Shown here: piece by piece, positions 55,639-64,000 of the stretch
Numbering within the stretch: the stretch's first letter is position 1
Layout of the letters: each line of letters begins with the position of its first letter
NCBI GenBank assembly: GCA_963775275.1
Contig: CAVZII010000005.1
Location: 2,914,001-2,978,000, forward strand
Source: JANWHQ01 sp963775275
Lineage (GTDB): Bacteria > Pseudomonadota > Alphaproteobacteria > Caulobacterales > Caulobacteraceae
DNA: 64,000 bases
Reading direction: 5' to 3'
Notes under the pieces: generated by a model
The model's database searches: none
What the model saw: only the letters and a program-made list of their open reading frames with translations
What the model was told of the DNA's origin: nothing
Program-made: the position numbers and the translations under genes

Positions 55639-56487
55639 TCAGGCGCGCCGGAGCTCGTCGCGGCGATCCCCCGCGTAGCTCCGCAACGACTGCGGCGCCT
55701 TTCCGGCCAGCTCAAGCACGTTGTCGGTCCGGATCTCCATCTGGCCCAGCCGGATGGCGCGCTCGACCGAGACCATGTCGTCGCTGGACCAGGGGATGCC
55801 GTTGACCACCTCCTCCTTGGAGGCGTCGCGCGGACGCCGAGCGAATCGAAGAAGGCGTACATGCCCTCGTCGTCGGCCACGACGTACTCGATGGGCCGCC
55901 CGGCGATCTCGGATATGACCGCGGCGATGTCGCGGAACGACATCAGCTCCGGGCCGGTGATGTCGTAGATCACGTCCTCGTGGCCCTGGGTCGTCAGCAC
56001 GGCCACCGCGCAGGCGACGCAGGCCTGGCGGGTGACCTGGGCCATCCGCCCGTCGGCGGCGGAGGCGATCCAGCGGCCGGTGCTCAGCGCATGCGGCGCC
56101 TGGGCTTCGATGACCGCCTCGGTGTACTGGGTGTTGCGAAGCACGCTCCAGCGCAGACCGAAGTCCCGCAGGAGCGTCTCGGCGCCGCGGTGGTCGCTGA
56201 CGGCCAGCGAGGCGTTCTCCTCGTGGCCCTTGCCGACCAGGCTCGCGCTGATCAGCAGCATCGTCTGCGCGCCCGCGAAGGCTCGCTCCAGCGAGGCGGG
56301 ATCGTCGAAATCCTCCTGGCGGACCTCGACGCCGTCGGCCGCCGTGTCGGCGAGCTTGGCCGGCTGGCGGGTCATGGCGATGATCTCGCCGGGCGGCAGG
56401 CGCTCCAGCAGCCCCGCCACCGTCGCCCATCCGAAGGCGCCCGAGGCGCCCGAGGGCGGGCCTTCCCGACCGCAGAGCGGAAGTCAT
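55639..56487 (-). pseudogene. NAD(P)H-binding SDR-like protein, frame-disrupted
   Basis: Most of this NmrA/quinone-oxidoreductase-2-like protein is in one frame: GASGAFGWATVAGLLERLPP, GEIIAMTRQPAKLADTAADG, MLLISASLVGKGHEENA, LRWSVLRNTQYTEAVIE and IYDITGPELMSFRDIAAV. Near 55835 one C is missing, since the end (PRDASKEEVVNGIPWSSDDM to the stop at 55639) is in another frame. No start codon is in frame before GASGAFG and the first strand of the Rossmann fold is absent, so the 5' end is damaged or has another indel. It lies next to an intact NmrA gene. Confidence 0.65.
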
Positions 56488-56592
56488 GAGCGGTTGGCGG
56501 ACCGAAGTCCGCCGATGAGCGCGAGGGGCGCTGCGCCCCAGTATCGCCCCCCACTCCTATCCCTCCGCCGCCGCTTCGGTTAGTTCAGCGCC

Positions 56593-58020
56593 ATGAACCG
56601 ACGTCCCGTCCCGTTCACCATCGGACCCGTGCACTTCACAGGCATCGGCGGGATCGGCATGAGCGGCATCGCCGAGATCATGCTGCGCATCGGCTACCAG
56701 GTGCAGGGCTCGGACGCGCGCGCCTCGGCCAACACCGAGCGGCTCTCCGCGCTCGGCGCCACGATCTTCATCGGGCACGAGGCGGCGCACATCGAAGGCG
56801 CCTCGGCGCTGGTCTATTCGACGGCGGTCAAGCCCGACAATCCCGAGCTCGTCGCCGCGCGCGAGAAGCGCATCCCGCTGGTGCGCCGCGCCGAGATGCT
56901 GGCCGAGCTGATGCGGCTCCAGTTCTCGGTGGCGGTGGGCGGCACCCACGGCAAGACCACCACCACCTCCATGGTCGCCGCCCTGCTCGACGCGGGCGGG
57001 CTCGATCCGACCGTGGTCAACGGCGGGATCATCAACGCCTATGGCACCAACGCCAAGGTGGGCGAGGGCGACTGGATCGTGGTCGAGGCCGACGAGTCCG
57101 ACGGCAGCTTCCTGCGCCTGAAGTCCACCGTCGCGGTGGTCACCAACATCGACCCCGAGCACCTGGACCACTGGGGCGAGTTCGCCGATCTCAGGAAGGG
57201 CTTCCGCGACTTCGTCGAGAACATCCCCTTCTACGGCTTCGCGGCGGTCTGCACCGATCACCCCGAGGTCCAGGCCCTGGCCGCCGAGATCGAGAACCGG
57301 CGGCTCGTCACCTATGGCCTCAATCCCCAGGCCGAGGTCCGGGGCGAGAATGTCCAGATCGGTCCCGAGGGCGCGCGCTTCGACGCCGTGATCGCCCCCC
57401 TCGAGGGCGAGGAGATCAGGATCGACGGCCTCGGGCTGCCCATGCCGGGCCGGCACAACGTCCAGAACGCCCTGGCCGCGATCGCCGTGGCGCGCGAGCT
57501 CTCCGTGCCCGACTCGGCGATCCGCCAGGGCCTGGCCGGCTTCGGCGGCGTTCGCCGGCGCTTCACCACCGTCGGCGTGGTGGGCGGGGTCCGCGTCATC
57601 GACGATTACGGCCACCATCCGGTGGAGATCGCCGCCGTGCTCAAGGCGGCCCGCGACGTGACCGGCGAAGGCAAGGGCCGGGTCATCGCGGTGGTCCAGC
57701 CGCACCGCTACAGCCGGCTGCACAACCTGTTCCAGGACTTCTGCAGCTGCTTCAACGACGCGGACACGGTGATCGTCGCAGACGTCTACGCCGCCGGCGA
57801 GGCGCCGATGGACGGCGTCGGCCGCGACAGCCTGGTGGAGGGGCTCCGCCGCTGGGGCCACCGCCACGTCCTCGCCCTCGACGGGCCGGCCGCCCTGGCC
57901 GGCGTCGTCGCCGCCGAGGCCACGCCAGGCGATCTCGTGGTCTGCCTGGGCGCCGGCGACATCACCCAATGGGCCCAGGCCCTGCCGGCCCAGCTCGAGG
58001 CGCTGGGGAAGGCGGCGTGA
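56593..58020 (+). CDS. murC: UDP-N-acetylmuramate:L-alanine ligase
   Basis: MurC adds L-alanine to UDP-MurNAc, the first step of stem-peptide assembly. The 475-residue protein has HFTGIGGIGMSGIAEIMLRI, YSTAVKPDNPELVAAR, P-loop GGTHGKTTTTSMVAALL, EADESDGSFLRL, DDYGHHPVEIAAVLKA and QPHRYSRLHNLF. All are typical of MurC. It resumes the dcw order after the accessory block. Upstream is a short gap of about 105 bp, so its promoter may lie there. Confidence 0.97.
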   Translation: MNRRPVPFTIGPVHFTGIGGIGMSGIAEIMLRIGYQVQGSDARASANTERLSALGATIFIGHEAAHIEGASALVYSTAVKPDNPELVAAREKRIPLVRRAEMLAELMRLQFSVAVGGTHGKTTTTSMVAALLDAGGLDPTVVNGGIINAYGTNAKVGEGDWIVVEADESDGSFLRLKSTVAVVTNIDPEHLDHWGEFADLRKGFRDFVENIPFYGFAAVCTDHPEVQALAAEIENRRLVTYGLNPQAEVRGENVQIGPEGARFDAVIAPLEGEEIRIDGLGLPMPGRHNVQNALAAIAVARELSVPDSAIRQGLAGFGGVRRRFTTVGVVGGVRVIDDYGHHPVEIAAVLKAARDVTGEGKGRVIAVVQPHRYSRLHNLFQDFCSCFNDADTVIVADVYAAGEAPMDGVGRDSLVEGLRRWGHRHVLALDGPAALAGVVAAEATPGDLVVCLGAGDITQWAQALPAQLEALGKAA

Positions 58021-58047
58021 TCCTCCTTCGCCGAGGCTTCGGAGGAT
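58020..58047. repeat. Short hairpin between murC and murB
   Basis: ATCCTCC at 58020-58026 pairs with GGAGGAT at 58041-58047 around a 14-nt loop, directly after the murC stop. A second small dyad (TCCTGGAGGA) follows. It could tune murB translation or be a repeat remnant. Confidence 0.4.
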
Positions 58048-58095
58048 GCATCCTGGAGGACCTGTCCTTCGTCGCTCCGTCAGGGGCGAAGTAGG

Positions 58096-59040
58096 ATGAG
58101 CGACTGGCGCGACCGCCTTCCGTCGGTCAGGGGCAGGCTGATCCGCGGCGCGGTCCTGGCGCCCTACACCTGGCTGAGGGTGGGCGGTCCGGCCGACGTC
58201 CTCTTCCTGCCCGGGGGCGAGGCGGATCTGGCGGCCTTCCTCGCCGGCCTGGACCCGGGCGTCCCGGTCACGCCGATCGGCGTCGGCTCCAACCTCCTGG
58301 TCCGCGACGGCGGCGTCGAGGGCGTGGTGGTGCGGCTCGGCCACGGCTTCGCCGCCATCGAGCCCAGGAGCGGATCGCGAATCTTCGCCGGCGCCGCCGC
58401 CCTCGACGCGGCGCTCGCCCGCGAAGCCGCCAAGGTGGGGATCGCAGGGCTGGAGTTCTATCGCGGCGTGCCGGGGACCGTCGGCGGCGCCTGCGTGATG
58501 AACGCGGGCTGTTACGGCGTCGAAACCAGCGAGGTGCTGGTGGAGGCCCATGCGCTGGACCGGTCAGGCGCGCGCAGGACGCTCTCCAACGCGGACATGG
58601 GCTTCAGCTACCGCCGCTCGGCGGCCGCCGGCGACGGCCTGATCTTCACCGGCGCCCTGTTCGAGGGCCGGCCGGACGACCCCGGCGCGATCGAGGCGCG
58701 GATGGCCGAGATCACCGCCCGCCGCGAGGCCTCCCAGCCGATCCGGGAGAAGACCGGCGGCTCGACCTTCAAGAACCCGCCCGGCGATTCCGCCTGGCGG
58801 CTGGTCGACGCCGCAGGCTGGCGCGGCAAGCCTTTCGGCGGGGCGATGTTCTCGCCCCAGCACGCCAATTTCCTGATCAATGCCGGCGAGGCGACGGCGG
58901 CGGACCTGGAAGGGCTCGGCGAAACCGTTCGCGCCGAGGTCAAGGCTCACACGGGAGTCGAGCTGGAGTGGGAAATCAAGCGGATTGGCCGGGCGGCAGT
59001 AGACAGCCCCGGCGCGCGTTCGGCAATCTCACGCAGATGA
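58096..59040 (+). CDS. murB: UDP-N-acetylenolpyruvoylglucosamine reductase
   Basis: MurB, an FAD enzyme, reduces UDP-GlcNAc-enolpyruvate to UDP-MurNAc. The 314-residue protein has TWLRVGGPADVLFLPG, GVGSNLLVRDGGVEGVVVRL, GLEFYRGVPGTVGGACVMNA, GFSYRRSA and GGSTFKNPPGDSAWRLVDAA with the proton-donor Ser. The C-terminus (VDSPGARSAISRR) is longer than usual. Its TGA overlaps the ATG of a histidine kinase gene by 4 nt. Confidence 0.96.
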   Translation: MSDWRDRLPSVRGRLIRGAVLAPYTWLRVGGPADVLFLPGGEADLAAFLAGLDPGVPVTPIGVGSNLLVRDGGVEGVVVRLGHGFAAIEPRSGSRIFAGAAALDAALAREAAKVGIAGLEFYRGVPGTVGGACVMNAGCYGVETSEVLVEAHALDRSGARRTLSNADMGFSYRRSAAAGDGLIFTGALFEGRPDDPGAIEARMAEITARREASQPIREKTGGSTFKNPPGDSAWRLVDAAGWRGKPFGGAMFSPQHANFLINAGEATAADLEGLGETVRAEVKAHTGVELEWEIKRIGRAAVDSPGARSAISRR

Positions 59041-60677
59041 TTCCGTCGAACCGCCGCCTTACGCGCCCCGCTATCCGGCTGGCGGGCCTGTTCATCGTCG
59101 CGCTGGCGACGAGCTGGCTCAGCGTCACATTCTTCCGGGGCCACGGGAACGTGGCCGCGATCTGGCCCACCGACGCCGTGATCCTGGCGTTCCTGCTGAG
59201 GGGTTGCCGGACGCGGCGCGATCAGGCCGCCGGACTGGCGGTCGGCGTGGCGGCGATGGTCGTCTGCAACGCCCTGGGCGGGCAGCCCCCGCTCCTGGCC
59301 GCGACCTTGCCCCTGGCGAACGGTCTCGGCGTCGTCGTCGCGGCCTTTGCCCTTCGCGGCGTGAAGACGCCGCTCGCCGGGTTCGGCGACTTCGCTCGCT
59401 TCCTGATCGGAGCCGCGATCCTCGCTCCCCTGCTTTCGGCGGGGGCGGGCGTAGGCATCCTGGCGGCGCTGGCGCCGGGCGCCGACCTCGCCGGTGAGTT
59501 TCAGCGCTGGGCGCTCGCGGACGGCGTCGGCATGGTGGTCATCACGCCCTTCGCCCTGTCGCTGCAGGACTGGCGCGTCTACGCCGCCGCCGGGACAAGG
59601 CGCCTGGCGTTGGGCCTGCTCGCCCAGCTGGCCGTGGCGGCGACCGCGACGTTTGTCTTCATCCTGGCCCCGACGCCGTCTCCGATCCTCCTCGTGCCGG
59701 TCCTGCTCATGACCGTGTTCGCTAACCGGGACCTCGGCGGCGCCGTCGCCATGGCCGTCACGGCCGTCATCGCGGCCGAGGCCTACGTCCTGCACCTGGG
59801 CGGCATGGATCGGCTCGCGCTTCACCTCGGGCGCGATCCCCTCCTCCTCATCCAGGCCTCGATCACGGTGCTGGCGATCACGATCCAGCCGGTCGCCGCC
59901 ATGCTGAGGCGCCTGGACGCCCTCATGGCCGAGAAGGAGGCCAGGTGCGCCCAGGTCGAGTGGGAGAGCCGCAACAAGACCAAGATGCTCGCCCACGTCA
60001 GCCACGAGATCCGAACGCCCCTGTCGGGCGTCGTGACGCTCGCCGAGATGATGAAGAGCGGCGCCATGGGCGAGCTGACCGCCCGCCAGAAGGAGGTGGT
60101 CGGCAAGATCGCCGACAGCGGCGCGGAGATCGAGGCGATCTCGCGCGACCTGCTCGATGCGGCGGCCGTCCAGGCGGGACAGGCCGTGGTGCGTCCCGAG
60201 CCCGTCAGGGTGACGGCGGTCATCGCCGACGTGGTGGGCGCGGCCATGTTCCGCACCCGCGACTACAAGGCGACGATCTGGGCGGGCGAGGGGTTCGACC
60301 CCGAGCTCGAGGTCATGGGCGATCCCAGGCGTCTGCGCCAGATCCTGCTGAACCTGGTCCTGAACGGCGCCAAGTACGGCGGCAAGCCGCCGGTCGTTCG
60401 CGTCGACGCCATAGAGGCGGGCCCGCACGCCGTCCGGTTCCTCGTGTCGGACAACGGGACGGGCATTCCGGCCGATCGGCGCGACGGGCTGTTCAAGGCC
60501 TACGACCGGCTCGGCGCCGAGCAGAGCTCGATCGAAGGCTCCGGACTTGGCCTGGCGCTGGCGCGCGAGCTGGCGCGGTCCCAGGCCGGCGAGCTGGGCG
60601 TCGAGGACGGCGAGCTGGGCGGCGCATGCTTCTGGCTGGAGCTGCCGCGTTCCTCGCCGAGCGCCGCCGCCGCCTGA
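59037..60677 (+). CDS. MASE1-domain sensor histidine kinase
   Basis: A 546-residue kinase with an N-terminal MASE1-like membrane sensor of about eight helices (HGNVAAIWPTDAVILAFLLR is typical), a short coiled segment (LMAEKEARCAQVEWESRNK), then a HisKA domain with the phospho-accepting His323 in AHVSHEIRTPLSGVV and a HATPase_c domain with NLVLNGAKYGG, DNGTGIPAD and GSGLGLALARELA. No response-regulator gene is next to it. The ATG overlaps the murB stop, so it is translationally coupled to a cell-wall gene, which is unusual. Confidence 0.88.
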   Translation: MIPSNRRLTRPAIRLAGLFIVALATSWLSVTFFRGHGNVAAIWPTDAVILAFLLRGCRTRRDQAAGLAVGVAAMVVCNALGGQPPLLAATLPLANGLGVVVAAFALRGVKTPLAGFGDFARFLIGAAILAPLLSAGAGVGILAALAPGADLAGEFQRWALADGVGMVVITPFALSLQDWRVYAAAGTRRLALGLLAQLAVAATATFVFILAPTPSPILLVPVLLMTVFANRDLGGAVAMAVTAVIAAEAYVLHLGGMDRLALHLGRDPLLLIQASITVLAITIQPVAAMLRRLDALMAEKEARCAQVEWESRNKTKMLAHVSHEIRTPLSGVVTLAEMMKSGAMGELTARQKEVVGKIADSGAEIEAISRDLLDAAAVQAGQAVVRPEPVRVTAVIADVVGAAMFRTRDYKATIWAGEGFDPELEVMGDPRRLRQILLNLVLNGAKYGGKPPVVRVDAIEAGPHAVRFLVSDNGTGIPADRRDGLFKAYDRLGAEQSSIEGSGLGLALARELARSQAGELGVEDGELGGACFWLELPRSSPSAAAA

Positions 60678-60681
60678 GACC

Positions 60682-62124
60682 GTGGCGAGCTCTCCCTGCA
60701 AGCGGAGCCTGGGCTGCATCACGGCGGTGCTGGCCGCGATGGTCCTCGCCGCGCCAGCGCTGGCCAAGCCGAAGTCCGGCCCGCCTGCGCCGCCCGCGCC
60801 GGACCCGGCCGCCGCGTCCCTGCGCGACAAGGCGCTGACCGATCCGACGGCCTATTCCATCGTCGAGTCGCTCACGACCGAGGTCGGCCCCCGTCCGGCC
60901 GGCTCGCCCGCAGCCGCCAAGGCGCGCGACTGGGCCATCGCCAGGCTGAACGCCCTCGGGTTCCAGGACGTCCATGCCGAGCCATTCGCGATCATCGCCT
61001 GGGCCCGCGGCGCGGAATCCGCCGAGGTGACCGCGCCGGTGGAGCGCAAGCTGCAGATCCTGGGCCTCGGCGGCTCGGTCCCCACGCCGCCCGGCGGCGT
61101 CGAGGCCGAGGTCGCGCTGTTCCACAGCTACGCGGACCTGCTCGCCCAGCCGCCCGGCTCGCTGGCGGGCAAGATCGCCGTGGTCACCCAGCCGATGACG
61201 CGGACACAGAGCGGGATGGGCTACGGCCTGGCCGCCCAGATCCGGATGCGCGGGCCGGGCGAAGCGGCCAGGCGCGGGGCCATCGCCTTCCTGCTGCGCT
61301 CGCTGTCCACCTCCGATAGCCGGCTGCCGCACGCCGGCGCCATGAGCCGGGACGAGCCCCGCATTCCTGCGGCCGCCCTGGGCGTGCCCGACGCGGAGCT
61401 GCTGGACCGCCTCGCCGCGACCGGACGGCCGATCCGGATCAAGCTGGTGCTGAACTCCACCGAGACCGCCGGGGCGACGGCCTGGAACGTGTCGGGGCAG
61501 ATCAAAGGCTCCGCGCGGCCCGACCAGCTGGTGATCATCGGCGCCCACCTCGATTCCTGGGATCCGGGCGAGGGCGCGATCGACGACGGGGCGGGCGTGG
61601 CGATCACCACCGCCGCGGCGAGGCTGATCGGCGAGCTGCCGCGCCGTCCGCGCCGGACCATCCGCGTCGTGCTGTTCGGCGACGAGGAGGACGTGGACAA
61701 GGACTTCGCCAGCAAGGCCTACGCGGCCGCTCACGCCGGCGAGGCCGATCAGATCGTGGCCGTCGGCGAGGCCGACCTCGGCGCCGACCCGATCTGGAGC
61801 CTGCAACTGCCCAAGGGCGCGGCCGACGCGCCCCAATTGCAGCCGCTGGCCTCGGTGCTCGCGCCGCTCAAGGTGTTCGTCGATCCCGCGCCGGCCCCTT
61901 TCGCCGGATCGGACTTCGGCGGGCTGCAGGAGGCGGGCGTCCCGGTCTTCCTCTTCGCCAACGACGCCAGCCGCTATTTCGACATCCATCACTCGGCCGA
62001 CGACACCTTGAACAAGATCGACCCCAAGAGCCTCGCCCAGAACGTCGCGGCCTGGGCGGCCCTGGTCTACCTGATCGCCGACAGCGACATCGACTTCCGC
62101 TCGCTCGCCTCCCGTCAGCCTTAA
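60682..62124 (+). CDS. M28-family aminopeptidase, exported
   Basis: A 480-residue zinc peptidase of family M28 with a signal peptide (GCITAVLAAMVLAAPALA) and an N-terminal protease-associated-like segment (LAGKIAVVTQPMT). Zinc ligands fit GAHLDSWDPGEGAIDDGAG (His and Asp), GDEEDVDK (Glu pair) and IHHSADDT (last His). The GTG at 60682 is the only start giving the signal peptide. It lies between the histidine kinase and ddl, and its TAA stop is part of a CtrA-like box. Confidence 0.87.
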   Translation: MASSPCKRSLGCITAVLAAMVLAAPALAKPKSGPPAPPAPDPAAASLRDKALTDPTAYSIVESLTTEVGPRPAGSPAAAKARDWAIARLNALGFQDVHAEPFAIIAWARGAESAEVTAPVERKLQILGLGGSVPTPPGGVEAEVALFHSYADLLAQPPGSLAGKIAVVTQPMTRTQSGMGYGLAAQIRMRGPGEAARRGAIAFLLRSLSTSDSRLPHAGAMSRDEPRIPAAALGVPDAELLDRLAATGRPIRIKLVLNSTETAGATAWNVSGQIKGSARPDQLVIIGAHLDSWDPGEGAIDDGAGVAITTAAARLIGELPRRPRRTIRVVLFGDEEDVDKDFASKAYAAAHAGEADQIVAVGEADLGADPIWSLQLPKGAADAPQLQPLASVLAPLKVFVDPAPAPFAGSDFGGLQEAGVPVFLFANDASRYFDIHHSADDTLNKIDPKSLAQNVAAWAALVYLIADSDIDFRSLASRQP

Positions 62125-62136
62125 CGCGGCCTTACC
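62121..62136 (+). promoter_or_regulatory. Candidate CtrA box upstream of ddl-ftsQ
   Basis: TTAA-N7-TTACC at 62121-62136 differs in one base from the CtrA consensus TTAA-N7-TTAAC. It lies 40 nt before the ddl start and overlaps the stop of the peptidase gene. CtrA is known to activate ftsQA in Caulobacter, so the position fits cell-cycle control of ddl-ftsQ. A motif match only. Confidence 0.4.
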
Positions 62137-62175
62137 GATCGGGCGCTATCACGGGGCCAGTCCAGGAGACCGCCC

Positions 62176-63114
62176 GTGGCCAAGCCGCTTGCCGGAACGC
62201 ATGTCGCCGTCCTGATGGGCGGCCTCTCCTCCGAACGCGAGGTGTCGCTCTCGACCGGCAAGGGGTGCGTGGCCGCGCTGGAGCGGCTGGGCGCCAAGGC
62301 CTCGGTGGTGGACGTCGGACGCGACGTGGCGGCGGTCCTGGCGCGGCTCAGGCCCGACGTGGTGGTGAACGTCCTTCACGGCGGCTGGGGCGAGGACGGC
62401 TGTGTCCAGGGCGTGCTCGAGATCCTGGGCCTGCCCTACAGCCACTCCGGCGTGCTGGCCTCGGCCCTGGCGATGGACAAGACCAAGGCCAAGGCGGTCA
62501 TGTCCGCCGCCGGCGTGAAGGTCCCGGGCGGCGGCCTCTTCGACCGCTTCGAGGCCGCGCGCGACCACGTGATGGCGCCGCCCTATGTGGTCAAGCCGAA
62601 CGCCGAGGGCTCCTCGGTGGGCGTGTTCCTGGTGTTCGAGGGCGCCAACCGTCCGCCCCAGGAGCTGGCGTCGGCGGCCTGGACCTATGGCGAGAAGGTG
62701 CTGATCGAGCCTTATGTCGCGGGCAAGGAGCTCGCCGTCGCCGTGATGGGCGAGGCGGCGGCGCCCAGGGCCCTGGCGGTGACCGACATCATCGCGACGA
62801 CGGGCTTCTACGACTACGAGGCCAAGTACGGCGAAGGCGGGTCGCGCCACGTGCTGCCCGCGCCGATCCCCGAGGCCGTCGCCCGACAGGCGATGCGCCA
62901 GGCCGAGCTCGCCCACGCGGCGCTTGGTTGTCGCGGCGTTACCCGAAGCGACTTCCGTTATGACGAACTTAACGACCTTCTGGTCCTTCTGGAGGTGAAC
63001 ACCCAGCCCGGCATGACGCCGACCTCGCTCGTCCCCGAGCAGGCCGCCCATGTGGGGATCGGTTACGACGACCTCGTTCAGTGGATTGTGGAGGACGCGT
63101 CATGCCCGCGGTGA
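62176..63114 (+). CDS. ddl: D-alanine:D-alanine ligase
   Basis: Ddl makes D-Ala-D-Ala, which MurF adds to the stem peptide. The 312-residue ATP-grasp enzyme shows VAVLMGGLSSEREVSLSTGK, NVLHGGWGEDGCVQGVLEIL, LPYSHSGVLASALAMDKTKA, YVVKPNAEGSSVGVFLV and LLEVNTQPGMTPTSLVPEQA. It begins with GTG at 62176, preceded by CAGGAGA. Its 3' end overlaps ftsQ by 13 nt. Confidence 0.97.
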   Translation: MAKPLAGTHVAVLMGGLSSEREVSLSTGKGCVAALERLGAKASVVDVGRDVAAVLARLRPDVVVNVLHGGWGEDGCVQGVLEILGLPYSHSGVLASALAMDKTKAKAVMSAAGVKVPGGGLFDRFEAARDHVMAPPYVVKPNAEGSSVGVFLVFEGANRPPQELASAAWTYGEKVLIEPYVAGKELAVAVMGEAAAPRALAVTDIIATTGFYDYEAKYGEGGSRHVLPAPIPEAVARQAMRQAELAHAALGCRGVTRSDFRYDELNDLLVLLEVNTQPGMTPTSLVPEQAAHVGIGYDDLVQWIVEDASCPR

Positions 63115-64000
63115 TGCGGGGGGGATCGTACGGCTCGTCGAGACCCCGGCCCAAGGCCCAGAAGACGTTGAAACCCGCGCGTCCGCGCCCGGCTTCCCGC
63201 GCGCGCGGGGCGTCTGCGCCGGCCAAGCTGCACGCCGCCCAGAGCCTCGGGTTGAAGCCCGGCGCCGCGCTGGGCGTCGCCGCTTGCGTGGCGGTCATCG
63301 GGCTGGTCGTCGCGCTGTCGACCGGCGGCCGCCTGCCGAGGCTGACCGCCAACGTCGGCCAGGTGGTCGGCGACGACCTCGCGCCGCTGGGCTTCCAGGT
63401 CCAGCGGGTCCATGTGGAAGGCGCGACGCCGATGGCGCGGGCCGATGTCCTGAAGGCGGCCGGCCTGACCCGCGGCGACCCGATCCTCGGCCTCGACCTG
63501 AACGCCCTGCGCGGCCGGGTCGAGCAGGTGGGCTGGGTCAGGAGCGCCAAGGTCGTGCGGCTCCTGCCCGACACCCTGATCGTCTCGATCACCCAGCGCC
63601 AGCCGGCGGCGGTCTGGCAGGACAACCGCAAGAGCATGGTCGTCGACGACACCGGGCGGGTCATCCCCGAGGCCGACGCGGGACGGTTCACGGATCTGCC
63701 GCTGGTGGTCGGGACCGGGGCCAACGAGGCGCTCGACGACATCCTGCCGCTGGTGCGCGCGCGTCCGCAGCTGATGCAGCGTCTGGAGGCGCTGGTGCGG
63801 GTCGACGACCGGCGCTGGGACATCCGGCTGAAGGACGGGGGGATCATCGCGCTGCCGGCTCTGCACGCGGACTCGGCGCTGATCCAGCTGGACCGGCTGG
63901 AGCAGACCCAGCAGATCCTGTCGCTGGGCCTGGAGCGGATCGATCTGCGCGATCCGGACGCGATTTCAGTCAGGCCGCGCGCAGACGCGGCGGCGATCGC
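63102..64000 (+). CDS. ftsQ: Cell division protein FtsQ (cut by window end)
   Basis: FtsQ links FtsL/FtsB to the divisome. About 299 residues are visible and the frame is still open at the edge. A long Arg/Pro/Ala-rich cytoplasmic tail (SSRPRPKAQKTLKPARPRPA) precedes one membrane helix (GAALGVAACVAVIGLVVAL) and a POTRA domain starting near FQVQRVHVEGATPMARADVL, then GWVRSAKVVRLLPDTLIVSI. GGAGG lies 9 nt before the ATG at 63102. The start lies inside ddl in another frame. Confidence 0.94.
   Translation, partial: MPAVMRGGSYGSSRPRPKAQKTLKPARPRPASRARGASAPAKLHAAQSLGLKPGAALGVAACVAVIGLVVALSTGGRLPRLTANVGQVVGDDLAPLGFQVQRVHVEGATPMARADVLKAAGLTRGDPILGLDLNALRGRVEQVGWVRSAKVVRLLPDTLIVSITQRQPAAVWQDNRKSMVVDDTGRVIPEADAGRFTDLPLVVGTGANEALDDILPLVRARPQLMQRLEALVRVDDRRWDIRLKDGGIIALPALHADSALIQLDRLEQTQQILSLGLERIDLRDPDAISVRPRADAAAI

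Noticed and set aside
56557..58551. A 664-codon open frame antisense to murC and murB
   Set aside because: Same GC-driven effect; both sense genes are unambiguous.

Overview
The window is a GC-rich chromosomal segment of an alphaproteobacterium, most likely a Caulobacteraceae member (Caulobacter/Phenylobacterium type). The grounds are the division and cell-wall (dcw) cluster placed directly downstream of rnpB, a TerB/DnaJ protein and an AmpD-like amidase beside it, MotB, an FdsGBAD-type soluble formate dehydrogenase, abundant GANTC (CcrM-type) sites inside dispersed palindromes, and near-consensus CtrA boxes upstream of mraZ and ddl-ftsQ. The genus is inferred, not proven.

Layout. 1-2.8 kb: a leftward operon of an EamA exporter, a glutathione S-transferase and two tandem CmcJ/NvfI-family oxidoreductases, the second cut by the window edge. 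3-9 kb: S-formylglutathione hydrolase, ribosomal protein S16 with a long Ala/Glu tail, SRP protein Ffh, a methyltransferase, DoxX, and a small-protein/TetR operon. 9-21 kb: mainly housekeeping genes (M3 peptidase, glutamate racemase, LemA, M48 peptidase, Bpt, MotB, HIBADH-like dehydrogenase, GNAT, MetX-like hydrolase, HemB). 21.4-26.6 kb: the NAD-dependent formate dehydrogenase operon fdsGBAD. 26.7-34 kb: MlaA, an ArsR-methyltransferase fusion with a palindromic operator over its own start codon, a broken single-chain oxoprolinase with a palindromic repeat inside it, and the TerB/DnaJ gene.

35.2-47.5 kb: rnpB, then mraZ-rsmH-ftsL-ftsI-murE-murF-mraY-murD-ftsW in tightly overlapping order, then murG. 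A 300-bp block holding a two-hairpin repeat and a hairpin that spans the murG start separates ftsW from murG. 47.4-56.5 kb: an accessory block (sulfotransferase, carotenoid oxygenase, PQQ alcohol dehydrogenase, SnoaL-like protein, a lyase remnant, EthD protein, two NmrA-type genes) lies between murG and murC and is rich in dispersed palindromes. 56.6-64 kb: murC, murB, a MASE1 histidine kinase overlapping murB, an M28 peptidase, ddl and the start of ftsQ.

Together the dcw genes make lipid II from UDP-MurNAc (MurC, D, E, F, then MraY and MurG), supply D-Ala-D-Ala (Ddl), and build the septal synthase (FtsL, FtsQ, FtsW, FtsI). Several genes, including the presumably essential murE, carry single-base indels, mostly an extra G or C. 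This points to base-call or assembly errors in at least some of them, so frame-disrupted genes should be read with that in mind.
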